Source of the DNA: Whitmania pigra | Taxonomy: Eukaryota; Annelida; Clitellata; Hirudinida; Haemopidae | Assembly: GCA_021613335.1 (NCBI GenBank) | Contig: JAJTWR010000245.1 | Location: forward strand, 577,501 to 641,500 | Direction of reading: 5' to 3' | DNA: 64,000 nucleotides | Shown here: piece after piece, positions 42,325-54,225 of the stretch | Layout: every line of letters begins with the position of its first letter | Position numbering within the stretch: position 1 is the stretch's first letter | Notes under the pieces: generated by a model | What the model was told of the DNA's origin: nothing | Database searches by the model: none | What the model saw: only the letters and a program-made list of their open reading frames with translations | Made by a program: the position numbers and the translations under genes

Positions 42325-42405
42325 TTTAACAACTTTACAACAGAGGACTGCCAATGTTACCGCAATAACTGCTTTTACAATTGCCAGTACAATACCATGA
42401 TGTAA
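42325..42405 (-). pseudogene. CD20-like exon D relic
   Basis: On the minus strand it reads GIVLAIVKAVIAVTLAVLCC, a TM4 segment with the Cys pair, without usable splice sites or other exons nearby. The remaining 42410-43672 is AT-rich without a gene. Confidence 0.65.
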
Positions 42406-43672
42406 AAAAGTTCTCGATATGACATAATGATTCCATGATATTGCAATAGTCGTATAATGTCAAAATTTGTTATAAATTATCTGTCAACACTTAAAATCAA
42501 TAACTCCAATCGTCACGCATCATTTCTGATTAATATAAATCCAATTATTATCAAATTATTTTGAATGTTTGTTCAGATTGGGACATTGCATCATTAACTG
42601 CCGAGGACGAAAATTGTATGATTAAGTGAATTCGAAATTAGCTTTATTAATTCACATTAACAAATGCCGTGTTTCTCCAAAAGTAAGACAGTGATAATAA
42701 CAAAATATAATATTTTTTACTTCAAAAGACGTGATAGGGCTTATTTTTATTGTATTTATGTTACATTAATTAAATGCAATTTTGTGATTGATGTAAAGTA
42801 ATTTAATAGAATTGTGTAAAATGATTCTTGAACCTGGTCCTAGTTTGTGCAACGCATTGCGACTGTTATCTTAACTAGGGCTTATATTACGATCATCTTG
42901 AAAAATGCTAAGGGAAACATGTACTTAAATAAGCACATTTCAAGGACGTAATTGATTTTGATACAATTATATAAATTAACACTATATAATTGTAAGTATA
43001 ATGTATAAAAATATTGCAACTATGTTAATTACCATACATTCTGCAACACAACTTAATCTATTATTTAAATATAATATTACTAAAAAAATAATAAATCATA
43101 ATTAAGTTATACTAAAATTATTATAATATTATCCAAAATTCTGAAAGTAGGAATTTCTCACCAGAGAATCATCAATTGAAAAAATAACAGTAAGAAGACA
43201 GATACGCATCATTTTTAGCAAGTTATCTCTGTTAATAAATAAAGCAAAGCAATAGAGCACCTACTTCAAATAAGTCATTTAATGAAAACCTGCCTTCATC
43301 CCATACAGACTTTATGAAAGGATGCTTAAGCAATTTTAGTGCCTCCAACATCGATTCGGAAACATAAGGCACTCAAGCACACAAGCAAAAAGCACACAAA
43401 GATGCAGTAACGAATATCACAGAAGTAACAACAGCGATCAGAAAGATATAAGCAGTGAGTAACGGAAAGAGCATACATAATAAATTTGCATCAATCAACA
43501 TAACTTAATTGATAAATTATAAAAGCTTCTTACTTTTGTTAGTATATGAGTCATATTAATAAAAATGACAGAAATAGTTATTAATAGAAACAATGCAGTA
43601 TCAAAGTTATTTGGCAATATACTCTACAGAGACCTAAATAAACTAAAGTTAATGCATGAGTGTCATGAAGAT

Positions 43673-45076
43673 CTAAGCAATTCCTTTTGTTTCCAGATTT
43701 AGGGCATTATCATAAGTTGGAGGAGGACTACTGGGTAATTCAGAATTCCCTGAAACTTGTGGATAAGGATAAAATGGCATTTGTGAAGAAGTCTGTTCAC
43801 TCCAATTGAAATTTTGACCAGGATTGCTGGACAAGCCAGGATTCACTGCAACTTGTGGATAATGATTAAATGGCATTTGTGAAGAAGACTGTACACCCCA
43901 AGTGGGAGCTTGACCAGGTGGTATTACCATTCCTGAAGTATTTTGTTAACATAATTGATTTCTTGTTTCAGCGATAGGAATGAGATACTTACCAGGATAA
44001 TTTGATTGGAGTGTAATCAGTTGATTTCCAACAGTATGAGCTGGAATGGGTGTCATCTAAATGTAATTTATTTTGTTAAAAAAGTCATAGAAATAGTTAA
44101 ATGACTCTGTTTTACTTTTTTTTTTAAATATGAATATGTTCTTGAGCTTTCACATAAATTGAACTAAAATGTTGGAATTTTGGACTTTTTAAAATATTAA
44201 AATTTTATTTGCTTTTTATGATAGCCTTGAATAATTTTTAAACAGTATTTTTACTCACGCTAGATGGAGTGCAGTAAACAGCTCTGCAGCACATGACAGA
44301 AGTGACAATAGCAACCAAAACTTCAGCAAATGCCAAAATAACCATGGCGATTCCAATTCCAAAATTAACGGCTCCAGATGTCTGTACTGAAACACCTATG
44401 GTTGCAACACGGACACAAGTTGCTATTATTGTCATCGTCATAGTCCCAATGATCTGTTTAAATATTATTTTATTCTATATATTATAGTTTCATGATCATG
44501 GTATAGCTATTTAAGAGTTTCAATTAAAATCAACAGTTTTTACAAAATTAATTAATGACTATTTAAGCTTCATAAAATCATTATTATGTATTCTAACCAA
44601 ACATCTATTTTCAGCTCTCTTTGCTGACAAAACTTGTAATAATCCGGCAACAAAGATCTACAAAAATTACATTTAGCTTTGAATTAACAATTAATGTGAC
44701 AGTTTGACAATTGGCACATATGCAATTTGAAAATGCCAAATATTTCTTGGAATTAAACCACATTCACTTTTTAACTCAAGGATTGTTTAAATTAAACATC
44801 AATATGTAATAATGTGTGTAACAGACTCACCAGTATTCCTCCCCAAATTATATAAGCAATGATGCTAAGCAAATAACTCAAGCCAAATGCAATCAAAACA
44901 CAATTCAGGATAACACATATAATTCCGATTATCATCTGTGTAATTCCCAGGACCAAGGCTGCCTTTCGGTTGTACTTGACTGGTAGGGACGGTCCATTAA
45001 ATCCAGGGTTAATTGTTTGGTTGAACTGAGGCGCACCCGAATAGAGCAAAGGCTGAGCTCCCAATTCCCTTTGCAT
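43673..45076 (-). CDS. CD20-like membrane protein with fused TM3-TM4 exon and duplicated tail
   Basis: Minus-strand exons: A 44831-45076, B 44598-44657, CD 44259-44453, E 43993-44056, F 43673-43932; 274 residues in frame. TM1 is LVLGITQMIIGIICVILNCV. In the array's other complete genes TM3 and TM4 are separate exons with a loop; here one 195-base exon runs from TMTMTIIATCVRVATIGVSV straight into FGIGIAMVILAFAEVLVAIV, with only about eight residues between. The intron and loop are gone. Exon F is long: a Gln/Ser/Pro segment of about 30 residues is repeated (VQSSSQMPFNHYPQV and EQTSSQMPFYPYPQV), and it ends SPPPTYDN, a PPxY motif. Otherwise the sequence follows the copy at 39.7-41.8 kb. Confidence 0.82.
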
Positions 45077-46024
45077 TTTTGTAGAAGAATAATTTAATTG
45101 GTTTAAATAGATTTTAACTTTAAAATTTATAGATTCAACTCGTCAATCTATTCCGTCATCCGAAATGAGGCTAACAGGTTGTTTACAAATCGCTAGCAGG
45201 GTGTTTATGTTTAAACCAAAACATCACTTGCTGGAGGATGTAAAAGGGCAACTATAGAGTTGTAATATATGGCATTGAGTTGTAGAGTATGGCATAACCA
45301 CTGAAAGGTTTAATTAAAAGTTAAAATAATTTTCTATGAATTAATTATTATGGCGTAGTCATATTAGTTTAAAAACCGTGTATTACAATGACCAATGTAT
45401 CATTGAAGTTAGTCTGTCGCCATTTTATCAAAATCGCCAAATATTTATGTGTTTATTTTTATTTTGAAAGTAAGGGTAATATCATTCACCCATGCTACTT
45501 ACCAACAAAAACTAATATTCTAGCCGTTTAACAGGATCATCACAAATAGTCATTAGTCATCCAAAGTCCAAAATATTCAATCAACTAAGAGTGCTGTTTA
45601 ACTGGATTACAAAGTCTCCACCCATAAATCACCTCATCGATCTAAAGTCTGCCTGGACCCATTTTCACGTCATCATTTCAGTTTCTATTATAATTTAGTT
45701 TCAGTTTCAGAATTACAAAAAAAAAAATCTATTCTATTTCTTTTATTTTCCAAATGACGGAGAGGGTCATTATCTTTGCACGTCGAGAAATTAAGAAAAA
45801 AAATTGACGTCTATTTAAATATATGTCATGCGCATTTAAGGATAACATGTCTTCCTTCCTTTTGGAGCGATTTAGGGAAAACATGTTAGAGCAACTTTAG
45901 AGCTTTCACTATCGATGAAGATGATGATTAAGATACTCAAAAATAAACAAACAAATAGGAAATGTAGTAAACAATATCTCTCAATTGGAAACGATAAACA
46001 ATAAGCAATGGAAAGAAAAAAAAA
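45077..46024. other. Intergenic, duplicated flank
   Basis: No gene. 45150-45240 ('aacaggttgtttaca', 'gtttaaaccaaaacatcac') recurs at 52030-52110, and 45775-46020 recurs at 39290-39560. Confidence 0.6.
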
Positions 46025-47135
46025 TATGTTTCAATCAGATTTTTCACCATTTAATTTTTTTTTATTTTTTGCTTTTGAGTTTATTGAATCAAACAAACAA
46101 ACAAGACGTTATATATGCAGAAAAAATTAAAAGCGAAAGCAAATAAATTAAAATAAACCCAAAGAGCCAGCCTTAAGTAAGCATAAGCTTTAATTGTCGG
46201 ACTGACCCTGAAAGTAGTTATATACGAAATCATAAGCTATACACATCCACTCAATAAACATTGTTTGCACGACATTTTGAATAGTAAATAAATGTCCTTG
46301 ATAGATGAAGGTATAGAAGGTATAGAGGTCTGATGGATTGTAGTGTTTATTGCTTGATATGAAAAAAACAGAAAATATTTTGGGAAGAGAATTGAAATCA
46401 TATGAAAACATGAAAAGAGCAATTTGTAAATTACGAATTTGTGATATATTTAACAGACTATTGTTAGAGAAGACAGAGGCAGTTGATAATGAGGATGATA
46501 ATAAGAAAATTTTCGTATAATCCGTTTTTGAAACATATTCAATTGATGTAAATGTGCGTTAAAAGTAGCCGCCCGTATTATATTGCATTAAATTAGATAA
46601 GGTTAAATAAGAGAGAAATATATCAGAAGAGCAACTTTTGTGTCAATAAATGGCCGAATTCTAGAAATTACACCAATGTTCTCAGAAACATGATTTCGAT
46701 ATAATAGAAATATTTGAGCCAAGATAAGTGCTCATCAATAAAGACCCCTAAATATCTAATACATGACACTCTGTCAAGAGAAACGCCATTTATGGAAAAA
46801 GAAGGGATATTGTCAATTACTCTTCTAGAAGAACGAAAAATAATGAAATTAGATTTTTATATTAAGAGATTGACAGTTTTTAGTAAAACAATTATTAAAA
46901 AGATTCAATTCATTATTAAGTAAAGCAATGAGATTATTTACATAATTCCCAGATGTATACACCACTATATCATCTGCTTATAATAACACTTTAATTAAAC
47001 TTGAAAAACATTTAAAGTCATTAATTTAAATTAGAAACAAAAGAAGAACCAGAATAGAGCCCTGAGGAACACCATAGTCAATTAAATTGTCAGAAAAACA
47101 AACATCATTATATATAATTCTTTGTATTCTATCAG
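46025..47135 (-). mobile_element. Decayed non-LTR retrotransposon (reverse transcriptase fragment)
   Basis: On the minus strand near 47085-47040 it reads YGVPQGSILVLLLFLI, the conserved palm motif of LINE reverse transcriptases. Then comes ADDIVVYTSG, the catalytic motif with the usual F/Y before ADD replaced by a stop, and downstream INGVSLDRVSCIRYLGVFID, typical of jockey/CR1-like elements. Several stops and frameshifts follow. The 5' part, including any endonuclease domain, is absent. The element interrupts sequence that is continuous at the paralogous site near 39550-39600, which defines its ends. A low-complexity A/T stretch at 46045-46070 marks the 3' end. Confidence 0.8.
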
Positions 47136-47380
47136 ATGAGCTACTTATTGATAGTGACTTAAAAATGATGAAATTGATATTAATAAAAAACTGCAGTGTC
47201 TAAGTTATTCGGAAGTATCCTTTATGGAGACCTAAATAAGTTGAAGTTTATGTATGAGTGTCATGAATATCTAGATTTATTTTGTTCCAAGATTAAAGGA
47301 ATTCTCATAAATTGTTGGAGGATTGCTGGATAGGATTCACTGAAACTTGTGGATAAGGCATTTATGAAGAAGAAGACTGT

Positions 47381-49334
47381 TCACCTAGAAATGGGAGTTT
47401 GACCAGGTGGTAGGTATATTCCTGAAATATTGCGTTAACTTAATTAATTGTATCTTTCATTGATAAGAAAGGTACTTACCCGGATAATTCGATTGGAAAG
47501 TCACTGGTTGCTTTCCAGCAATATAAACTGGAATGGGTGTCATCTAAATTTAATTTAATTTGTTAAATAAAGTCGTAGAAATAGTTAATTGTACTTAAAA
47601 ACACTGCTTCGCTTTTTTTTTATGAAAGGTACATATTATCTTGTGCCTTCACAAAAGCGAGTTGAAATGTTAGAATTTGGGAATTTATGAAATATTTAAA
47701 ATCTCATTTGTTTTTTATGATAGCTTTGAATAATTTTTAAAAGTTGTAATGACTCACGCTAGACGATTTGCAGCCAACGGCACGGCAACAGAGGGCAGAA
47801 GTTACAATGGCAAGCAGAGCCTCGATAAATGCCAAAATAACCATGACGATTCCAATTCCAAAATGAATGTTTGCGATTTCCTGCGCGAATATAAATTTAA
47901 AAATAAGTTAATTTAGGTCACTAATCAAGAGTTAACTAACAAGAGTTAACAAGAGTTAATTAACTAAGATACTTTTAGCACAATGCAAATTGAGAACTAC
48001 CAAAGGAGGATGATCAATTTTTCAATGGAAAGTTAATGTGATTATAAAAATATGTAGTTATGTTATTTCATATTAACCATAAAACAGACTTACGTAATCA
48101 AAAAAACGAGCATAAATATTAGTTTCATAATAATATCTATATTTTTTTATGTCATCTCCACTTATTGCATCATAAACTGAATAACCAATGATGACAGCAC
48201 TGGCACAAGATGCTATTATGGTCATCACCATAGTCCCAATGATCTGTTTAAATATCAATAATTAATTCATTAGTTTTAGTATTTTGTTATTGTTATTTAA
48301 GAGTTAAAATTAAAGTCGGTTTTTACAAAATTAACTAATGCCTATTTAAGCTTCATAAAATAGGTTTTTATGTATTCTAACCAAACATCTGTTTTCAGCT
48401 TTCTTTGCTGACAAAATTTGCAATAATCCAGCAACGACGATCTGCAAAAGTTACATTTAACTTAGAAATAACTATGATTAATTATTGATAATTAAAAATA
48501 TTTCATGTTTTGAGAAATTTTATTATGATTCTTCCTGAAACCAAAGTAAGAGTTATTTAACAAATAAAATTAGTCAAAATAGTTACAAGGTATCCTGAGA
48601 GGTTTTTTAAGTTAAGTTTGGAAAAGTAAGGTAAAACGGATATAGCTCGATAATTATTAAAATTGTTTAAATCACAGTTCTAAATAAATAAATAACTTTT
48701 GAAGATTTTAGTTCTGAAGGGAAACCAGTATTGAAAGAACAATTAAATATTGAGGATGACGTTTCTGCAATCAATGACATAAAATCATAAGCAATGCAGG
48801 AATCAATATTATTAGTGCCACATCTATGAGAAATATTAAGAAAATATGCATATTAAATAATTCACAAAGGACTAGTTGGAAAAAGGTCATCGATTGAGAT
48901 AGGAATGAAATAAATAATTAGCCGTTATAGGAATGTTATCAGTAATTTTCTTACCTATATGGAAAATTGAAGATTATCTTAATTAACATTTACAGTTGCA
49001 AAGTGCAACTGATTTGTTGAAATTTATTTATTTTTTAAAAATTTCAATAGGATCCTTTGAATTAAACATCGATGTACAACAGGCTCACCAGTGTTCCTCC
49101 CCAAATCCCATAAGCTATGTAGCTAATAAAATAGCAACAATAAAAGGCAATCAAAACACTGTTCAGGATTACACATGTAATTCCGATTATCATCTGAATA
49201 ATTCCAAGACCCAAGGCTGCATTTCGGTTGTAACTGGTTTGTTGTGACGATCCATTAAATCCGGGATAAATTGGTTGGATGAATTGAGGCATACCCGAAT
49301 AGGGCAAAGGTTGGGATCCCAATTCCGCTTGCAT
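47381..49334 (-). CDS. CD20-like membrane protein, paralogue of 39.7-41.8 kb with frameshifted tail
   Basis: Minus-strand exons: A 49089-49334, B 48382-48441, C 48094-48243, D 47758-47880, E 47480-47543, F 47381-47421; 227 residues. Exons A-E and the introns are nearly the same as the gene at 39716-41783 (MQAELGSQPLPYSGMPQF; TMVMTIIASCASAVIIGYSV; VMVILAFIEALLAIVTS). The loop differs (SGDDIKKYRYYYETNIYARF). Exon F starts GIYLPPGQTPI as in the paralogue, but one extra base near 47386-47388 shifts the frame to an early stop. The rest of the old exon is still visible to about 47265, including an altered NPPTIYEN. The membrane part is intact; only the PPxY tail is lost. Confidence 0.78.
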
Positions 49335-50307
49335 TTTTATAGGAGATTAATTTATTTTGGTTTAAATGAATTTAATTTAAACTTTAAAATTTATCGGATC
49401 AACTCGTCAATCTTACTACATAGTTCGACAAGTGTTTACCTGTTGTCATATAAACAAGCAGGTGCAGGCCTACCTTGAACCGTATTCCATTCTTAGACTT
49501 AGGCTATTCTATGCTTTAGCTTCAGGCACTTCAAGAGTGGGCGTCGTTTTTATTACCGCTAAATTACAATTGCCGTATCTTATAATATACTACTTCTTAT
49601 TTAAAAAAAACAAAACAATAACCATATCGTATTTGCTTATTTTGAGTTGGATAATTCTGAAAATAATATAAATGTGACAGTAACCAATTCGAAATTCATT
49701 CCTCATGAACAAATATAGTTTGAATATAGTGAAACTAATCCATAACTTTGAAGTTTGGGAGAAAGCTTCTGTTTTTATGTAGTATTAGAAAAATATTACA
49801 ATGTATTATAAACAACGTCTGTCTCTTTCAATTTTCCTCAAATTTATTGGGTTTTAAATTTGCCAATTGCTTGCAATCAACAGTCGTAGGGAGGTGGTGG
49901 AGTACTAAACGATCCAGGATTAGTTGGAAATTGTTGGTATGGATTAAAACGCCTTTGTGTAGAAGATGCTTGAAGTGAAAGTTGTCTTTGATTTGGTAAG
50001 ACCAAGCCTATGAATATGCATGTAATTGTAATTGATTTTATGGATGAGTGACAAGAAACATCTTACCAGGAGGATTAGTTTGGAATACAGCAATTTTTTC
50101 AATCCCTGGATTAGGTTCCTCCTGCATTCCATTTTTTTTTGTAATTGAAGTTAAAAGCAATATTCCAATAAATTGTGATATAATTTGATACTTCATTTTG
50201 GTAAAGATACTTGGGACAAGTAAAACATTTTATAATTAGTTGCAATTGCTTTTATCAATTGTCTCGAATAACCCCATAAAATACGCTACAAAATTCCATA
50301 ACTGTTA

Positions 50308-50640
<333 letters not shown>

Positions 50641-50644
50641 TTAT

Positions 50645-50700
50645 ACGGCACAGCGTCAGAAGCGCCAAACTGTCTGGCATAATCCCAGATAACTGTTATT
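50645..50700 (-). mobile_element. Short SINE 3' fragment
   Basis: On the minus strand it reads GGCGCTTCTGACGCTGTGCC, matching the 3' body of the SINE family. It has the same flanking sequence as the fragment at 42255-42300 and abuts the AAT microsatellite. Confidence 0.6.
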
Positions 50701-51559
50701 AATCACAGCTAGTGATAGGTGAATAAGCTGCTTAGAACCATAGCGAAACTATGTTTGGCGGTCTTACACATTTTTGCTTTTCAATTTTCTTTACTGACAA
50801 AACTTGTTCCAATCCGACAATGAATAACTACAAATTTATTGTTCTGACTTGAAAAAGCGAAGTGCTATTAGCATTCATTAAAATAAGTTGTCTTCATGGA
50901 TGGAAATCAATTTAATGCAAAATGTTGTAATTAAAGTAATCACAATGTCTAGGGTCACGTCTGAATATTGCACAATATTATGAAATGTAAAAAACTCATC
51001 ACTATTCCATCTCAAATTCCGTAAGCCAAAATGGCAAATACGGCTGCATAACAATCGAAACAATAAAAACTATAAAACATATCAATCCGATTATCATCTG
51101 AGTAATTCCCAGTCCCATGGCTACCATTCCGTTGCACTTGCCCTTCGGAGTTCCATTAAATCCAGGAAGTGTTGGCTGGATCGTAAGCGAGTAAGGTAAA
51201 GGTTGCCTTTGCGTTTGAAAGAAAATATCTTCTGCCTTTAGATGTTGTACAACAACTTGTCAGTTTTGTTACGCTGAGTATTTTAATGCTTGAGACTCTT
51301 CTTAATTCAGATAAGTTATGCCATTGTTATCTATGACTGCAATATTTCATAAGAATGCGAGGCCTTTTTGAAACAATATTTTATGTTAATAAACATTTTT
51401 CGCAATGATTTACAAAAACAAAAACTTCAGTAAAAAATTATATTTAAATTGAATAAATCATAAACGTTGAACCAACCTTTAAACGAGTAGACAAATTAGG
51501 TTTTTATTTTTATTTTTAATTGCATTTGCTAACAACAATTGGCTCAATAAACTTTATAT

Positions 51560-51615
51560 TACGCTTGACAATTTGTAGCAAATAGCAGAGGGCAGAAGTG
51601 ACAATGGCAAGCTTC
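51560..51615 (-). pseudogene. CD20-like exon D fragment
   Basis: On the minus strand it reads LAIVTSALCYLLQIVK, the end of a TM4 exon with its CC motif spoiled by a deletion. It joins abruptly to sequence like that near 43530 ('ttcttacttttgttagt'), suggesting a deletion junction between two array units. Confidence 0.6.
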
Positions 51616-51654
51616 TTACTTTTGTTAGTGTATGTAGTGTCATATTGATAAAAA

Positions 51655-51950
51655 TGGTGACCCGTCATAACTGCCCGGCGACAGAATAGCCCCGACAAAA
51701 CAGCCCCGTCAAAACAGCCCGGCGTCAAAATAGCTCAAGACAAAACAGCCCCGACAAAACCGCCCCGACAAAACAGCCCCGTCGAAGCAGCCCGGCGTCA
51801 AAATAGCCCAGGACGGGAAAATCCCGTCAAAATGGCCCCGTCAAAATAGCCCCGACAAAATAGCCCGACGACAAAATAGCCCAGGACAAAACAACCCGGC
51901 GACAAAATAGCCCGGCGACAAAATAGCCCCTATGGGGTGCCGATAAAAAT
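51655..51950. repeat. GC-rich minisatellite of 14-17 bp units
   Basis: About 18-20 imperfect units of the type 'acaaaacagccccg' and 'acaaaatagcccggcg'. It stands out as a GC-rich island in AT-rich surroundings. No open frame crosses it. The rest of 51211-52440 is intergenic; 52030-52110 matches the 5' flank near 45150-45240. Confidence 0.9.
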
Positions 51951-52439
51951 GACATGAATGGCCCTTAATAGAAAGTATGGAGTATCTCAGTTATTGATAG
52001 CCTCCAGGCACCCGTCATTTTTAACGAGTTATCTCTGTCATCCGAAACGATGCTAACAGGTTGTTTACATGCTAGCAGGGTGTTTATGTTTAAACCAAAA
52101 CATCACTTGTTGCAGGATTTTATTTGTTTTCTTCATTTTGTTAAATATACATGTCAGACAAGAAAATCTTTTAGCAATTTCCAATTTATGATTATACAAT
52201 TCATAGATTTTTTAAATTTAAAGTTTTTCAGAAAGCAATGGAAAGAGATGGTAAAATTGCTTCAATTAACTTAAATTAATGAGTGATTTAAAAAAAGCTT
52301 CTTGCTCTTGTTAGTGTATGAGTCACACCATTACATAAAAATCGTATTAATACCAATATAATTAGTTAATAGAAAGGGCGCAGTATCTCAGTTATTTTGA
52401 CAGTAGTCTTCAATGGAGACTTAAATAAGAAGTTTATGC

Positions 52440-54000
52440 ATGAGTGTCATGAATATCTAAGCAATTCTTTCTGTTTCGAGATTGAAGGACTATCGTAAGT
52501 TGGGGAGGGTTACCGGACAATCCAGAATTCCGTGAAACGTGTGGATAAAGATTAAATAGCATTTGTGAAGAAGAAGACTGTTCACTCAAGGTGGCAATAC
52601 GATTCCTGAAATATTTTGTTAACTTAATTCTTTTTATATTTTAGTGATATGAAGGGTACTTACCCGGTTAATTTGGTCGGAATGTAAAAGGATGTTTTTC
52701 AATAATATAAACTGGAATGGGTGTCATCTGAATGTAATTTATTTTATTAAATAAAATGTACAAATGGTTAATTGTGATTACAGACTCCGTTTTACTTTTA
52801 ACTTAAATATGCACATCTTATTGCGCCTAAGGAGAATTTTTAAATATTTAAATCTTAATTTTTTTTAATGGTCACTTTGATTGATTTTTAAATATCAATA
52901 TGACTCACGCTAGACGATTTGCAGCAAACAGGAAAACAACTGATAGCAGAAGTGACAATAGCAATCACTGCTTCAACGAATGCCATAATAACCATAATGA
53001 TTCCGATTGCAATATTCTCTCTTCCATACGACTGTTGAATATTATTTTAAATTCGATTAATTTAAATAATCATGAGTTAAATAATTTTAAGATATTTTTA
53101 GCATAAAATATCAATTGCACTACTTGTCCCTTCACGTTGGAAAATTATCACACTAGCAAATACGAATGATCAAGATTTGCATTTATGTGAGCGTTAAAAA
53201 ATATAGTTATGTTATATTTATTAACTGCAAAACAAACTTGTTATTATAATAATCGAAATATATGTCATAATAATATCTTACATATGTTCCCATTCTATCT
53301 TCATTGGCAACAGCATCAACTGAAAAATCTATAATGACAGTAGAGGCACAAGCTGATACTATGATCATCACAATAGTCCCAAGGATCTGTTTAAATGTTA
53401 TTAATTTTTGCATTATGTGAATTTAATGTTGCTATTTAAGCGATAAAATAAAAATGGACTGATTACTTTCACAAAATTTTTTATTACACGCATTAAGCTT
53501 TTTGGATAAAAAGTAATTCTAACCAAACATCTGTTTTCAGCTTTCTTTGCTGACAAAACTTGTAATAATCCATCGACGAAAATCTGCAAAAGTTAACTAA
53601 GAAATAATTCTTGATTAATAACAGATTATTAAAAAATTTTACATTTACATTGTTAAAATGCAACATATTTGATGGATTTAAACCACGTCCATTTTGTAAT
53701 ATCAATATTGTTGTTTGAATTTAACACCAATGTAGGTATAACAGACTCACCAATATTCCCCCCCAAATGCCATAAGCTACAATGCTACCAACATCTGCCA
53801 TCCTAAGAGATATCAAAACAATGTTCAGGATCAAACAAATGATTCCGATTATCATCTGAGTAATTCCAAGGCCCACGGTTGTACTGGGTTTTTTGCAAAG
53901 CTCCATTAAATCCAGGATAAATAAGTGATGGATGGATGAACCGAGGCGTACCTGAATAAGGCAAAGGTTGAGCTCCCAAATTCCTTTGCATGGATGCCAT
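52440..54000 (-). pseudogene. CD20-like gene with frameshifted first exon, fused to its upstream neighbour
   Basis: On the minus strand: exon A 53751-54000, B 53524-53583, C about 53239-53386, D 52909-53031, E 52664-52727, F about 52440-52605. Exon A starts MASMQRNLGAQPLPYSG, but an 11-base deletion after TQYNR (compared with the copy at 39.7-41.8 kb) shifts the frame. TM1 (GLGITQMIIGIICLILNIVL) stays open and could be reached from an internal ATG at 53906. The C donor GTAAGT is replaced by GTTTGT. Exon F meets a stop after GIVLPP, and its former PPxY region is also frameshifted. TM4 is IGIIMVIMAFVEAVIAIVTS. Exon A's left end sits directly at an exon E-type acceptor (54001), so it may be spliced onto the neighbour. 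Confidence 0.7.
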
Positions 54001-54225
54001 CTAAACGTAATTTATTGTCCTAAATAACTCGTAGAAATAGTTAATTGTACTCATAAACTCTCTTTGACTTTATATTATAAATTCATATTTTTTTTTTGCT
54101 GTTCATACTCTTAACATAATGCGTCTTAAACTCAGAAATGTTAGAAAATGTATGAGGCTCTTTTTAAATTGTATTTGCTTTTAATGATTGCCATGATTAA
54201 TTTTTTACAAATTAATATGACTCAC

